NCBI RefSeq assembly: GCF_001879105.1
Contig: NZ_MLCF01000041.1
Coordinates: 1-64,000, forward strand
DNA: 64,000 nucleotides
Source: Mangrovactinospora gilvigrisea
GTDB lineage: Bacteria > Actinomycetota > Actinomycetes > Streptomycetales > Streptomycetaceae
Direction of reading: 5' to 3'
The number at the start of each line of letters is the position of its first letter. Positions within the stretch are counted from its first letter, which is position 1. Shown here in pieces: positions 43,219 to 51,035 of this stretch. The notes beneath the pieces were generated by a model. The model ran no database searches and was not told the DNA's origin. It worked only from the letters and a program-made list of their open reading frames with translations. Both the position numbers and the translations under genes were made by a program.

Positions 43219-44898
43219 ATGGGCATTTTCAAGGACCACCCCGAGCTGTCCATCTTCGCGTGCATCGCGGCCGGCTACCTGGTCGGCAAGCTGCGCGTCG
43301 GGCCCGTTTCGCTGGGCGGCATCTGCGGCGTGCTGATCTGCTCGCTGATCCTGGGCACCCAGCACGTCACCGTGAACGACGACGTCAAGACCGTCTTCTT
43401 CGCGATCTTCATCTTCTCGCTCGGCTACATGGCCGGGCCGCAGTTCTTCGCCAACCTCAACCGGAAGAGCCTGCGCTACTTCGCCCTCTGCGGCATCGAA
43501 GTGGTGTGCGTCCTGGGCATCGCCTTCGGCGCGGCGAAGATGTTCAACCTGGACGTGGGCACCGCCTCGGGCATCCTCGCCGGGGCCGCCACCGAGTCCG
43601 CGCTGGTCGGCACCTCCACCGAGGCGATCGGCAAGCTCAGCGGGCTGACGCCGCAGCAGATCAGCACCTACCAGAGCCATGTGGCCACCGCCTACACGGT
43701 CTGCTATCTCTTCGGCCTGATCACCATCGTGCTCTACACCAGCCAGTTCATGCCGATGATCATGCGGATCAACCTGCGCAGCGCCTCCCGCAGGCTGGAG
43801 GAGCAGCAGGCCGGCGACATCGAGACCATCGACGCCGGCGAGGAGCAGGCGCTGCCCGAGCAGGTCGGCCGCACCTATGAGGTGGTCGGCGCGGCCGGCA
43901 GCACCGTCGCCCAGTTGGAGGGCCGGTACGGCAACCGGATCACCGTCGAGACCGTCAAGCGCGGCGACGACATCGAGTCGCCGCCGAAGCCCGGCACCGC
44001 GCTGTCCGCCGGCGACCAGGTGCTGGTCGTCGGGCGCCGGGAGCGGGTGATCGAGGCCGGCGACGCGATCGGCACCGAGACCGCCGGAATCCCCGGCTTC
44101 GACCTCAAGCTGACGACCACCCAGGTCGCGGTGACGCAGAAGGACGCCGACCGGCAGTCCATCGACTCCCTGCAGAAGGCCAACCCGGACCTGCTCAAGG
44201 GCGGGGTCTACGTCACCGGCATCGACCGCATCGACCAGCACCTGCCCGCCGACGGCCACACCATCGTGCACCGCGGCGACATCCTCACCCTCACCGGACC
44301 CAAGGCCGCGGTGCAGAAGGTGGTCGCGCTGATCGGCACGGCGGTGCGCAACAAGGCCACCGACTACGTCTACCTCGGGATCGGCATTGCGCTGGGCTCG
44401 CTGCTGGGGCAGATCTCGGTGAAGGCCGGATCGGCATCGCTCTCCTTCGGCACCGGCGGCGGCTGCCTCATCTCGGGGCTGGTGCTGGGCTGGTACCGCT
44501 CCCGGACGCAGTCCTTCGGCGCCTTCCCGGCGCAGGCGGCCACCACCCTGAAGGACCTCGGGCTCGCGGTCTTCATCGCCTGCACCGGGCTGAGCGCCGG
44601 CACCCAGGCGTGGCCGCTGCTCAAGCAGTACGGGGCGCTGCTGCCGGTCTCCGGCATCCTCATGGTGCTCGTCCCGGCGACGATCTCGCTCTTCGTCGGC
44701 TGGAAGCTGCTGAAGCTCCAGCCGCCCCTGCTGATCGGCGCCATCGCCGGCCAGCAGTGCTCGACCCCGGCCATCACGGCCGTCACCCAGACCGCGCAGA
44801 GCTCGGTGCCGATGCTCGGCTACACGATCACCTATGCGCTCTCCAACTTCCTGCTCCCGCTGACCGGCCCGGTCCTCGTCGGGATCCTGGGCAGCTGA
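43219..44898 (+). CDS. AspT-type aspartate:alanine antiporter (AAEx family), first copy
   Basis: The protein has 559 residues: five to six hydrophobic helices, two central soluble TrkA-C-like domains (about residues 205-375), then a second membrane half. The repeated GGGxxxG and AGAATESALVG / AGQQCSTPAITAV motifs at matching places of the two halves are the family signature. AspT of Tetragenococcus swaps aspartate for alanine and makes proton-motive force together with AspD. The aspartate decarboxylase gene starts 16 bases after its stop, so the pair is one operon. ATG at 43219 has AGGGAG immediately upstream. Confidence 0.85.
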   Translation: MGIFKDHPELSIFACIAAGYLVGKLRVGPVSLGGICGVLICSLILGTQHVTVNDDVKTVFFAIFIFSLGYMAGPQFFANLNRKSLRYFALCGIEVVCVLGIAFGAAKMFNLDVGTASGILAGAATESALVGTSTEAIGKLSGLTPQQISTYQSHVATAYTVCYLFGLITIVLYTSQFMPMIMRINLRSASRRLEEQQAGDIETIDAGEEQALPEQVGRTYEVVGAAGSTVAQLEGRYGNRITVETVKRGDDIESPPKPGTALSAGDQVLVVGRRERVIEAGDAIGTETAGIPGFDLKLTTTQVAVTQKDADRQSIDSLQKANPDLLKGGVYVTGIDRIDQHLPADGHTIVHRGDILTLTGPKAAVQKVVALIGTAVRNKATDYVYLGIGIALGSLLGQISVKAGSASLSFGTGGGCLISGLVLGWYRSRTQSFGAFPAQAATTLKDLGLAVFIACTGLSAGTQAWPLLKQYGALLPVSGILMVLVPATISLFVGWKLLKLQPPLLIGAIAGQQCSTPAITAVTQTAQSSVPMLGYTITYALSNFLLPLTGPVLVGILGS

Positions 44899-44914
44899 AC
44901 GAGAGGTCCACCAG

Positions 44915-46735
44915 ATGACCCCCCCGTCCGGGCGCGCCGTGAAGAAGGCTGCGCCGACCAAGAAGACGGCCCCCGCGAAGAAGAAGGCTGCGGCGCCGGC
45001 CAAGAAGAAGGCTGCGGCACCGACCAAGAAGAAGTCTGTCGCCAAGAAGGCCCCTGCCAAGAAGAAGGCGGCCGCCGTCGACCGCACCAGGCGGGAGACC
45101 GGCTTCACCCGCGCCCAGATCAAGAGGTACGCCCAGCTCAGCCCCTTCGAGCTGAAGTCCGTCCTGATCGACACCGCGGAGCGGGCCATCGCCTCCTCCC
45201 GCCCCGGCGCCATCGGCGCCGAGATGCTCAACGCCGGTCGCGGCAACCCCAACTGGAACGCCACCGCCCCCCGCGAGGCCTTCTACGCCCTCGGCCACTT
45301 CGCCGTCGAGGAGTGCCGCCGCGTCTGGACCGCCGACGACCTCGGCGGCATGCCGGAGAAGGCCGGCGTCGGCGCCAGGTTCGAGACCTTCGTCCGCCGC
45401 CACCCCGAGATGCCCGGCATCTACCAGCTCCTGGACTGCGTCAACTACGCCGTCGACCGCTTCGGGCTGGACCGCGACACCCTCCTCCACGAGCTCGCCG
45501 ACGGCATCACCGGCGACAACTACCCGGTGCCGGACCGCATCCTGACCTGCACCGAGAAGATCGTCGGCGGCTATCTCGCGGACGAGATGTACGGCGGCAA
45601 GCCGCCCCGCGGCCTCCAGCTCTTCGCCACCGAGGGCGGCACCGCCGCCATGTGCTACATCTTCGACTCGCTGATGAAGAACGGCGTGCTGCACAAGGGC
45701 GACCGCATCGCCCTGATGACGCCGATCTTCACCCCGTACATCGAGATCCCCGAACTCGACACCTACGGCTTCGACGTGGTCTACGTCCAGGCCGACATGT
45801 ACACCGAGAAGGGGGTGCACGCCTGGCGCTACCCGGAGAGCGAGGTCGCCAAGCTCGCCGACCCCAAGGTCAAGCTGGTCTGCCTGGTCAACCCGTCCAA
45901 CCCGCCCTCGATGGAGCTGAGCGACCGGGTCACCAAGCAGATCCAGGGCATCGTCGCGAAGAAGAACCCGAACCTGCTGATCGTCACCGACGACGTCTAC
46001 GGCACCTTCGTCGACGGCTTCACCAGCATCGCGTCCGCGCTGCCCCGCAACACCCTGCTGGTGTACTCCTACTCCAAGCACTTCGGCGCCACCGGCTGGC
46101 GGCTGGGCGTCATCGGCCTCGCCGAGGACAACGTCATCGACGAGCTGATCGCCAAGCTGCCCAGGAAGGAGAAGGACCGGCTCGCCAAGCGGTACGGGAC
46201 GCTGTCGCTGGAACCGGCGAAGATGCGGTTCATCGACCGGATGGTCGCCGACTCGCGGCAGGTGGCGCTCAACCACACGGCCGGGCTCTCCACCCCCCAG
46301 CAGGTGATGATCGACCTGCTGTCGCTCTTCGGGATGCGCCCCGAGGGCCACGCCTACAAGCAGAAGGTGCAGGCGATCGTCCGCCGCCGCCTCGACCTGC
46401 TCATGGAGGGCCTCGGCAGCGGCTGGAAGATCTCCGAGGACGCCGGGCGGGCCTGCTACTACATCGAGCTGGACCTGCTGGGCGAGGCCGAGCGCGGCTA
46501 CGGCCCGGAGTTCGCCGCCTATCTGGAGAAGACCTACGAGCCGATCGACCCGCTCTTCCGGCTCGCCGACCAGACCGGCGTGGTGCTGCTCAACGGCGGC
46601 GGCTTCGACGGGCCGGAGTGGTCGGTGCGGGTCTCCCTCGCCAACCTCGACGACCTCGACTACCTGAAGATCGGCCACCACCTCCAGCAGATCTTCGCGG
46701 AGTACCTGGAGGAGTGGCGCGCCGGCGGCAAGTAG
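44915..46735 (+). CDS. Aspartate 4-decarboxylase (AspD-like) with Lys/Ala-rich N-terminal tail
   Basis: The protein has 606 residues. From about residue 65 it is a fold-type I PLP enzyme of the bifunctional aspartate aminotransferase/aspartate 4-decarboxylase family, with RGNPNW, LVNPSNPPS, TDDVYGTF, PLP Lys388 in YSYSKHFGATGWRLG, and RVSLANLDDLDYLKIG. It converts aspartate to alanine plus CO2. Residues 1-60 are an added tail of repeating AAAPAKKKAAAPTKKK blocks like the tail of histone H1 or HupS, absent from ordinary AspD. GAGAGG eight bases before ATG 44915 supports this start. The gene lies between two AspT antiporters. Confidence 0.9.
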   Translation: MTPPSGRAVKKAAPTKKTAPAKKKAAAPAKKKAAAPTKKKSVAKKAPAKKKAAAVDRTRRETGFTRAQIKRYAQLSPFELKSVLIDTAERAIASSRPGAIGAEMLNAGRGNPNWNATAPREAFYALGHFAVEECRRVWTADDLGGMPEKAGVGARFETFVRRHPEMPGIYQLLDCVNYAVDRFGLDRDTLLHELADGITGDNYPVPDRILTCTEKIVGGYLADEMYGGKPPRGLQLFATEGGTAAMCYIFDSLMKNGVLHKGDRIALMTPIFTPYIEIPELDTYGFDVVYVQADMYTEKGVHAWRYPESEVAKLADPKVKLVCLVNPSNPPSMELSDRVTKQIQGIVAKKNPNLLIVTDDVYGTFVDGFTSIASALPRNTLLVYSYSKHFGATGWRLGVIGLAEDNVIDELIAKLPRKEKDRLAKRYGTLSLEPAKMRFIDRMVADSRQVALNHTAGLSTPQQVMIDLLSLFGMRPEGHAYKQKVQAIVRRRLDLLMEGLGSGWKISEDAGRACYYIELDLLGEAERGYGPEFAAYLEKTYEPIDPLFRLADQTGVVLLNGGGFDGPEWSVRVSLANLDDLDYLKIGHHLQQIFAEYLEEWRAGGK

Positions 46736-46773
46736 CCGCACCGACGCACCACCACCTCACCGGGGCGCGGTGA

Positions 46774-48471
46774 TCAGGCGAGCAACGCCACGATCACCGC
46801 GCCCCAGATCGTCAGCAGGACGTTCCCCACCGCGTACGGCACCGTGTAGCCGAGCGTCGGCACCTCGGAGTCCGCCGCCTCGGTGATCGCGCCGATCGCC
46901 GCGGTGGTGGTCTGGGCCCCGGCCAGCACGCCCATCAGGATCGGCGTCCGGATCCGCATCACGAAGTGCCCGAGGACGAGGCCCACCAGCAGCGGCACCA
47001 CCGTCGCCACCGCCCCCCACAGCAGCAGCCCCCAGCCGGCCTTCGCCAGCCCGCTGCTGAAGCTCGGCCCGGCGTTGATGCCGACCACCACCACGAAGAG
47101 GCAGAGCCCCAGGGTGTCCATGAACCACTGCGCGCCCGGCGGCACATTGCCGAACGTCGGGTAGCGGCCCTTGATCCAGCCGAAGACCAGGCCCATGATC
47201 AGCGCCCCGCCGGAGGTGGAGAGCGAGATCGGCACCCCGCCGACGTGCAGCGCCGGAATGCCGATGCAGCCGCCCAGGAAGACTCCGAGCCCCACCCACA
47301 CCATGTCGGTGGCGAACCGGGTCGGCACCGGCACCCCGATCTCCTTCGCGGCCGGCTCCACCAGCCGCCGGGGCCCGCTCAGCACCAGCGTGTCGCCGCG
47401 GTCGATCGTGGTGGAGAGCCGGAAGGGCACCTGCGTGCCGGAGCGCCACAGCTCCTCGATGTAGACGCCCACCATGTAGGGCTCGCCGCGCAGTTCGGCG
47501 ATGCTCCGGCCCAGCACCTGCCTGTCCGACGCCACCACGTGCAGATGCTCGGTGCGGTAGCCGAGCAGCCCCATGTCGTCGGTCTCCGGGCCGATCGCCT
47601 GCTCGGGGTCGAGGTCGACCAGGTCGGCGCGGAGCGCGCTCACCGCCAGCGTGTCGTCCGCCCGGACGACCGTCTGCTGGTTGTGGTCGAGGATGGCGCC
47701 GTCCCGCCGCACCTGGGTGATGTAGACCCGCCGGCCCAGCTCCTTCTGCTGACGCTCGAAGGCGTCGATGGTGAGGCCGGTGATCGCATCGCTGACGGCC
47801 CGGTAGGCGCGCAGCACCGTCTCGTAGTAGCCCTGGCCGAGGTCCGGGTCGGCGGCGGGCACGTCCAGCTCCTTGCCGAGCTCGGCGCTCTCCGCCCGCA
47901 GGTCCTTGCGGAGCATCCGGGGCGCGATGTTGGCGAGCAGGATCGCGCAGAGGATGGTGCCCAGCGGATAGGTGACGGCGTATCCGATCGGCACGTAGTT
48001 CTGCTCGGCGGCGATCTGGGAGTGCGACAGGCTCAGGCCGCCGATGGCGTCCTGGGCGACGCCGATCACCGCGGACTGGGTGAGCGCCCCGCCCAGCAGC
48101 CCTGCGCCCAGGCCCGGCCCGTAGCCGAGCATCTCGTTGAACCCCCAGCAGACGCCGAGGCCGGTGAAGCAGACCACCAGGGTGACGGCCACCTGCGGCA
48201 GGCCGTCCTTCTTCAGCCCGCGGAAGAACTGCGGGCCGACCTTGTAGCCCAGGGCGAAGAGGAAGAGGTCGAAGAAGACGGCCTTGACGGTGTTGTCGAC
48301 GCTCACACCGGTGGCCCAGCCCAGCAGCAGGCCGGCGATCAGGCAGCCGGTCACCGACCCCAGGGCGATCGCCTTCCAGCGCACCTTGCCGAAGAGGAAC
48401 CCGAGGGCGGTGGTGATGAAGACGAGCAGCTCGGGATACGGCTTGAAGATGTGTTCGGTGAGCCAATGCAC
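46774..48471 (-). CDS. AspT-type antiporter (AAEx family), second copy
   Basis: The protein has 565 residues with the same layout as the plus-strand copy: two membrane halves, two TrkA-C-like soluble domains (about 205-380), and motifs LLGGALTQSAVIGVAQ and LAGAQTTTAAIGAI at equivalent places. The two copies are clearly divergent paralogues. I chose GTG at 48471 with AGGGGA six bases upstream; an upstream ATG at 48576 would overlap the divergent gene's start. It converges on the decarboxylase gene with about 40 bases between, and is transcribed separately, so it may be used under other conditions or carry another dicarboxylic acid. Confidence 0.85.
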   Translation of the reverse strand: MHWLTEHIFKPYPELLVFITTALGFLFGKVRWKAIALGSVTGCLIAGLLLGWATGVSVDNTVKAVFFDLFLFALGYKVGPQFFRGLKKDGLPQVAVTLVVCFTGLGVCWGFNEMLGYGPGLGAGLLGGALTQSAVIGVAQDAIGGLSLSHSQIAAEQNYVPIGYAVTYPLGTILCAILLANIAPRMLRKDLRAESAELGKELDVPAADPDLGQGYYETVLRAYRAVSDAITGLTIDAFERQQKELGRRVYITQVRRDGAILDHNQQTVVRADDTLAVSALRADLVDLDPEQAIGPETDDMGLLGYRTEHLHVVASDRQVLGRSIAELRGEPYMVGVYIEELWRSGTQVPFRLSTTIDRGDTLVLSGPRRLVEPAAKEIGVPVPTRFATDMVWVGLGVFLGGCIGIPALHVGGVPISLSTSGGALIMGLVFGWIKGRYPTFGNVPPGAQWFMDTLGLCLFVVVVGINAGPSFSSGLAKAGWGLLLWGAVATVVPLLVGLVLGHFVMRIRTPILMGVLAGAQTTTAAIGAITEAADSEVPTLGYTVPYAVGNVLLTIWGAVIVALLA

Positions 48472-48574
48472 CGGACGTCCCCTTTCATCTATGTGTGCAC
48501 ACATTTGCACGTCGATGTCGGAGGGATGCGGGAGGCTCGACGAGCCGTCAAGCTGGAGAGCAACGGAGGTCGCC

Positions 48575-49495
48575 ATGGCCGAGGGTGTGGAGATACCGGA
48601 CGCGCTGCCGGACGCCGCGGTCGCCTATGCCCGCCTCGGGGTGCGGGTCTTCCGGGTGCGCCGCGGAAAGGCCCCGTACGGCAACTGCCCGCGCTGCCGC
48701 CCCCGCCAGCGCGGGGGCAGGCCCAACCCCCGGTACGTCCCGCACCGCCCCGAGGAGTGCCGCTGCGGCGTCCCCACCTGCCACGGATTCTGGGCGGCCA
48801 GCGCCGACCCGGAGCTGGTGGGCGCCTGGTGGCGGGACGAGCCCGGCGCCGGCATCGGCGCGCCGTGCCGGCTCAACGGCTGGGCGGTGCTGGACGTCGA
48901 TCCGCGCAACGGCGGTTACGCCTCGCTGTGCGCGCTGGAACGGCGCACGGGCCGGCCGCTGCCCGGCACCGTCATGGCGATCACCGGCGGCGACGGGCTG
49001 CACCTGTACTACCGCAGTCCGGGTACCGAGCTGCCGGGGGCCCTGCTACCGGGGATCGACGTCAAGCACAACGGCTATGTGCTGCTGCCCCCGTCCCCGC
49101 ACCGCTCGGGCCACCGCTACGCATGGTCGGGCGACGGGCTGTTCCGCCCGCCGCGGGCGCCCTGGCCGGCGGCGCTGGCGCGGCGCCGGCGGACCGTCAG
49201 CGGACCGCCGTCCGCGGCGGGTTCGGCCGGTTCGGCGGGTTCCGCCGGTTCGGCGGGCGAGCGGATCGACGAGCTGGTGGCGCTGGTCGCCGGCGCGGTC
49301 CCCGGCACCCGCCGCGGCCGCAACCAGTCGCTCTACGTCGCCGCCTGCCGCGCCCACGAGCTGGCCGAGGCGGGCCTGCTCCACCTCGACAAGGCCCGCA
49401 CCGCCCTGATCTCCGCGGCGCTCGCGGTGGACCTGGACGGCGGCGTCATGCAGGCGGAGGCGACGTTCGACAGCGCCTCGCGCCGGCCCCGCTGA
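48575..49495 (+). CDS. Bifunctional DNA primase/polymerase (PrimPol) N-domain protein, catalytic motif intact
   Basis: The protein has 306 residues with the PrimPol domain (PF09250 type) at residues 10-200: YARLGVRVFRVRRGKAPYG, a Cys-rich insert (CPRC, CRC, C) that may hold zinc, the active-site DxD in AVLDVDPRNGG, and PGIDVKHNGYVLLPPSPH with the conserved His. A Gly/Ser/Ala repeat linker precedes a short helical end. No helicase is fused. It could be a small primase/polymerase or a non-replicative remnant; such genes are frequent in Streptomyces chromosomes. CGGAGG seven bases upstream supports ATG 48575. It is divergent from the second AspT. Confidence 0.85.
   Translation: MAEGVEIPDALPDAAVAYARLGVRVFRVRRGKAPYGNCPRCRPRQRGGRPNPRYVPHRPEECRCGVPTCHGFWAASADPELVGAWWRDEPGAGIGAPCRLNGWAVLDVDPRNGGYASLCALERRTGRPLPGTVMAITGGDGLHLYYRSPGTELPGALLPGIDVKHNGYVLLPPSPHRSGHRYAWSGDGLFRPPRAPWPAALARRRRTVSGPPSAAGSAGSAGSAGSAGERIDELVALVAGAVPGTRRGRNQSLYVAACRAHELAEAGLLHLDKARTALISAALAVDLDGGVMQAEATFDSASRRPR
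49218..49258 (+). repeat. GGTTCGGCC(G/C)-like tandem repeat in PrimPol linker
   Basis: About five short units code for a (Ala-Gly-Ser) linker inside the PrimPol gene. The number of units is likely to vary between strains. Confidence 0.6.
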
Positions 49496-49501
49496 GGCCG
49501 T

Positions 49502-50251
49502 TCAGTACCCCATGTCCTTGGGGACGTCGGTCCGCACCTTCGCGACCACCGCGTAGTGGTCGGACGCCCGGGTGGGGACGATCCGCGTCTCGCTCACCTC
49601 CGCGGCCCGGACGGGGACGATGTAGTCCAGCCGCATCCCCGGCCCGGGGTTCCGCCCCTTGCGCAGGTCCTTGGCGCTCGGCATCGGGTACCACGTCGGC
49701 TCGTCCGCGGCGTCGAAGGCGAACTCCTTGGCCAGCGCCTCGATCGGCTCCGCGTCCGGCGTGCTGTTGAGGTCGCCCAGCAGTACCGAGGAGTGCGGGG
49801 CCAGCTCCGCCAGATGGGCCGCCTCCGCGGTCTGCGCCGCCCGTACCGCCGCGTCGCCCGCGGTGGGGTGGACGGCGAAGATGCTCAGGCCGGGCAGGTC
49901 GACGCGGAGCACCTCGCGGGGGTTGCGGGACTCGCTGGTCAGCTCGTGCAGCGAGTGGCCGGCGATGCGCTCGCGGGTCAGCACGGAGATGCCGAACGGC
50001 AGAACGGGGTGGTCCCGGCCGACGTTGTAGCGGCAGTCGCGGTGGCCGCTGGCGACCTGCATCCCGCCGAGGAGCAGCGCGAGGCGGTCGGCCTGGTCCT
50101 TTCCGTCGACGACGGCGACCTCCTGGAGGGCGACCGCGTCGGGTTCCTCCTGGCGTATCACGTCGGCTATGCGCTCCAGGTCGCGGGCGTTGTCGTCGAC
50201 GCCGACGGCCTGGTGGATGTTGAAAGTCATCACGGTGAGGATCTTGGACAC
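49502..50251 (-). CDS. Endonuclease/exonuclease/phosphatase family protein
   Basis: The protein has 249 residues. It starts MSKILTVMTFNIHQAVGVDD (metal-binding Asn), then DAVALQEV (catalytic Glu), LLGDLNSTPDAEPI (Asp, Asn) and ASDHYAVVAKV (Asp-His), so the full EEP active site is present. Substrate may be a phosphodiester in DNA or a phospholipid or phosphoinositide. No signal peptide, so it is cytoplasmic. It converges with the PrimPol gene with only six bases between their stops. Confidence 0.88.
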   Translation of the reverse strand: MSKILTVMTFNIHQAVGVDDNARDLERIADVIRQEEPDAVALQEVAVVDGKDQADRLALLLGGMQVASGHRDCRYNVGRDHPVLPFGISVLTRERIAGHSLHELTSESRNPREVLRVDLPGLSIFAVHPTAGDAAVRAAQTAEAAHLAELAPHSSVLLGDLNSTPDAEPIEALAKEFAFDAADEPTWYPMPSAKDLRKGRNPGPGMRLDYIVPVRAAEVSETRIVPTRASDHYAVVAKVRTDVPKDMGY

Positions 50252-50574
50252 GGCTCATAAACTAGCGGTGCGTCAAGTGGCCCGTACAGCCGTCCGCCTG
50301 CCGCACGCGCGCCCGCGAGGTATGCCCCGGGAGGCGGAATTCCACTCGTGCCGGGGACGATTCGTCCCGAGGCTCACCACGCGCGCCCCGTCCGTGCGAG
50401 TCTATGCGGTGGAACGGAACAACAGCCGGACCATGGAATCCCACGGACCATGGCGGCGATCAGCCGGTGCCGTGCCCCCGTGCGGGGCGCCGCCGGGGGC
50501 AGCGCGGATTCGCAGCCGTGCCGCCCCCAGGGGGAGGTGCGCCGGCCGCGCGCTGCCCCAGCTGGAGGTACGAC
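50252..50574. other. Non-coding region upstream of a small PrimPol-like gene
   Basis: This is about 320 bases without a convincing gene. It contains a 20-base element (50434-50453) that recurs almost unchanged upstream of the related gene at 54743, plus repeated GGACCATGG at 50429 and 50445. Confidence 0.4.
50434..50453 (+). promoter_or_regulatory. Shared upstream element, copy 1
   Basis: TGGAATCCCACGGACCATGG differs at two of 20 positions from TGGAATCCGACGGACCACGG at 54662-54681. Both precede degenerate PrimPol-like genes (141 and 81 bases upstream). GGAAC lies about ten bases before each. Could be a promoter or regulator site. Confidence 0.4.
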
Positions 50575-51024
50575 ATGACCTATCTCCCGGACCAGACCAA
50601 GGGCACCTCCTGGCTGATGAGCGCCAGCGAGCAGCCTGGCCTGATCCTTGCCGACTGGGCGGGCGACGGCCGGTCGCAGCTCCCGGCGGGAAGACTGTTC
50701 GATGTTGTCGGGTTGTCGAACTCGGTCGGCACTGAGGCGATCGAGCAGCTCCAGCGCGCGGGGGCCGCGGTGGGGCCGGTGCTGGAGTCGAGCCCGGGCG
50801 GCGAGTTGAAGTTCCTGGTGCCGCCGGGCACGGCGAAGCGGTGGTTGGAGTTCGACGTCCCCGCCTCGTCCGTGGCGTCGCACGGCGATGTGCTGGAGTG
50901 CCCGATGCCGGGCGCGACCCGTTGGGGGCGGACGTGGCTCTACCCGCCGGACGGCAGCGGGACGCTTACTGATGTCGACGCTTTGCGGGTTGCGGTGGTG
51001 GGGAAGAGGGCGAAGGCGTCGTAG
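50575..51024 (+). CDS. Degenerate PrimPol-like small protein
   Basis: The protein has 149 residues, starting MTYLPDQTKGTSWLMSASEQ. The order LFDVVGLSNSVGTEAIEQLQ, AAVGPVLESSPGGELKFLV and TRWGRTWLYPPDG follows the core of the PrimPol N-domain and resembles the larger gene at 54743. The DxD active site and conserved His are not visible, so it is probably not a polymerase. GGAGG eight bases upstream supports ATG 50575. Small proteins of this kind are widespread in Streptomyces; role unknown. Confidence 0.65.
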   Translation: MTYLPDQTKGTSWLMSASEQPGLILADWAGDGRSQLPAGRLFDVVGLSNSVGTEAIEQLQRAGAAVGPVLESSPGGELKFLVPPGTAKRWLEFDVPASSVASHGDVLECPMPGATRWGRTWLYPPDGSGTLTDVDALRVAVVGKRAKAS

Positions 51025-51035
51025 GGGGGCGGTTG

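Noticed and set aside
44828-46741. Minus-strand open frame opposite the aspartate decarboxylase
   Set aside because: The plus strand encodes a full PLP enzyme with its Lys motif; the minus frame has no family match.
48471-48576. N-terminal extension of the second AspT up to 48576
   Set aside because: The extra 35 residues are not hydrophobic or family-like, would overlap the divergent PrimPol start, and GTG 48471 has its own ribosome site.
46966-49770. Plus-strand open frame opposite the second AspT
   Set aside because: The antiporter motifs lie on the minus strand and the PrimPol gene lies in a different plus frame.
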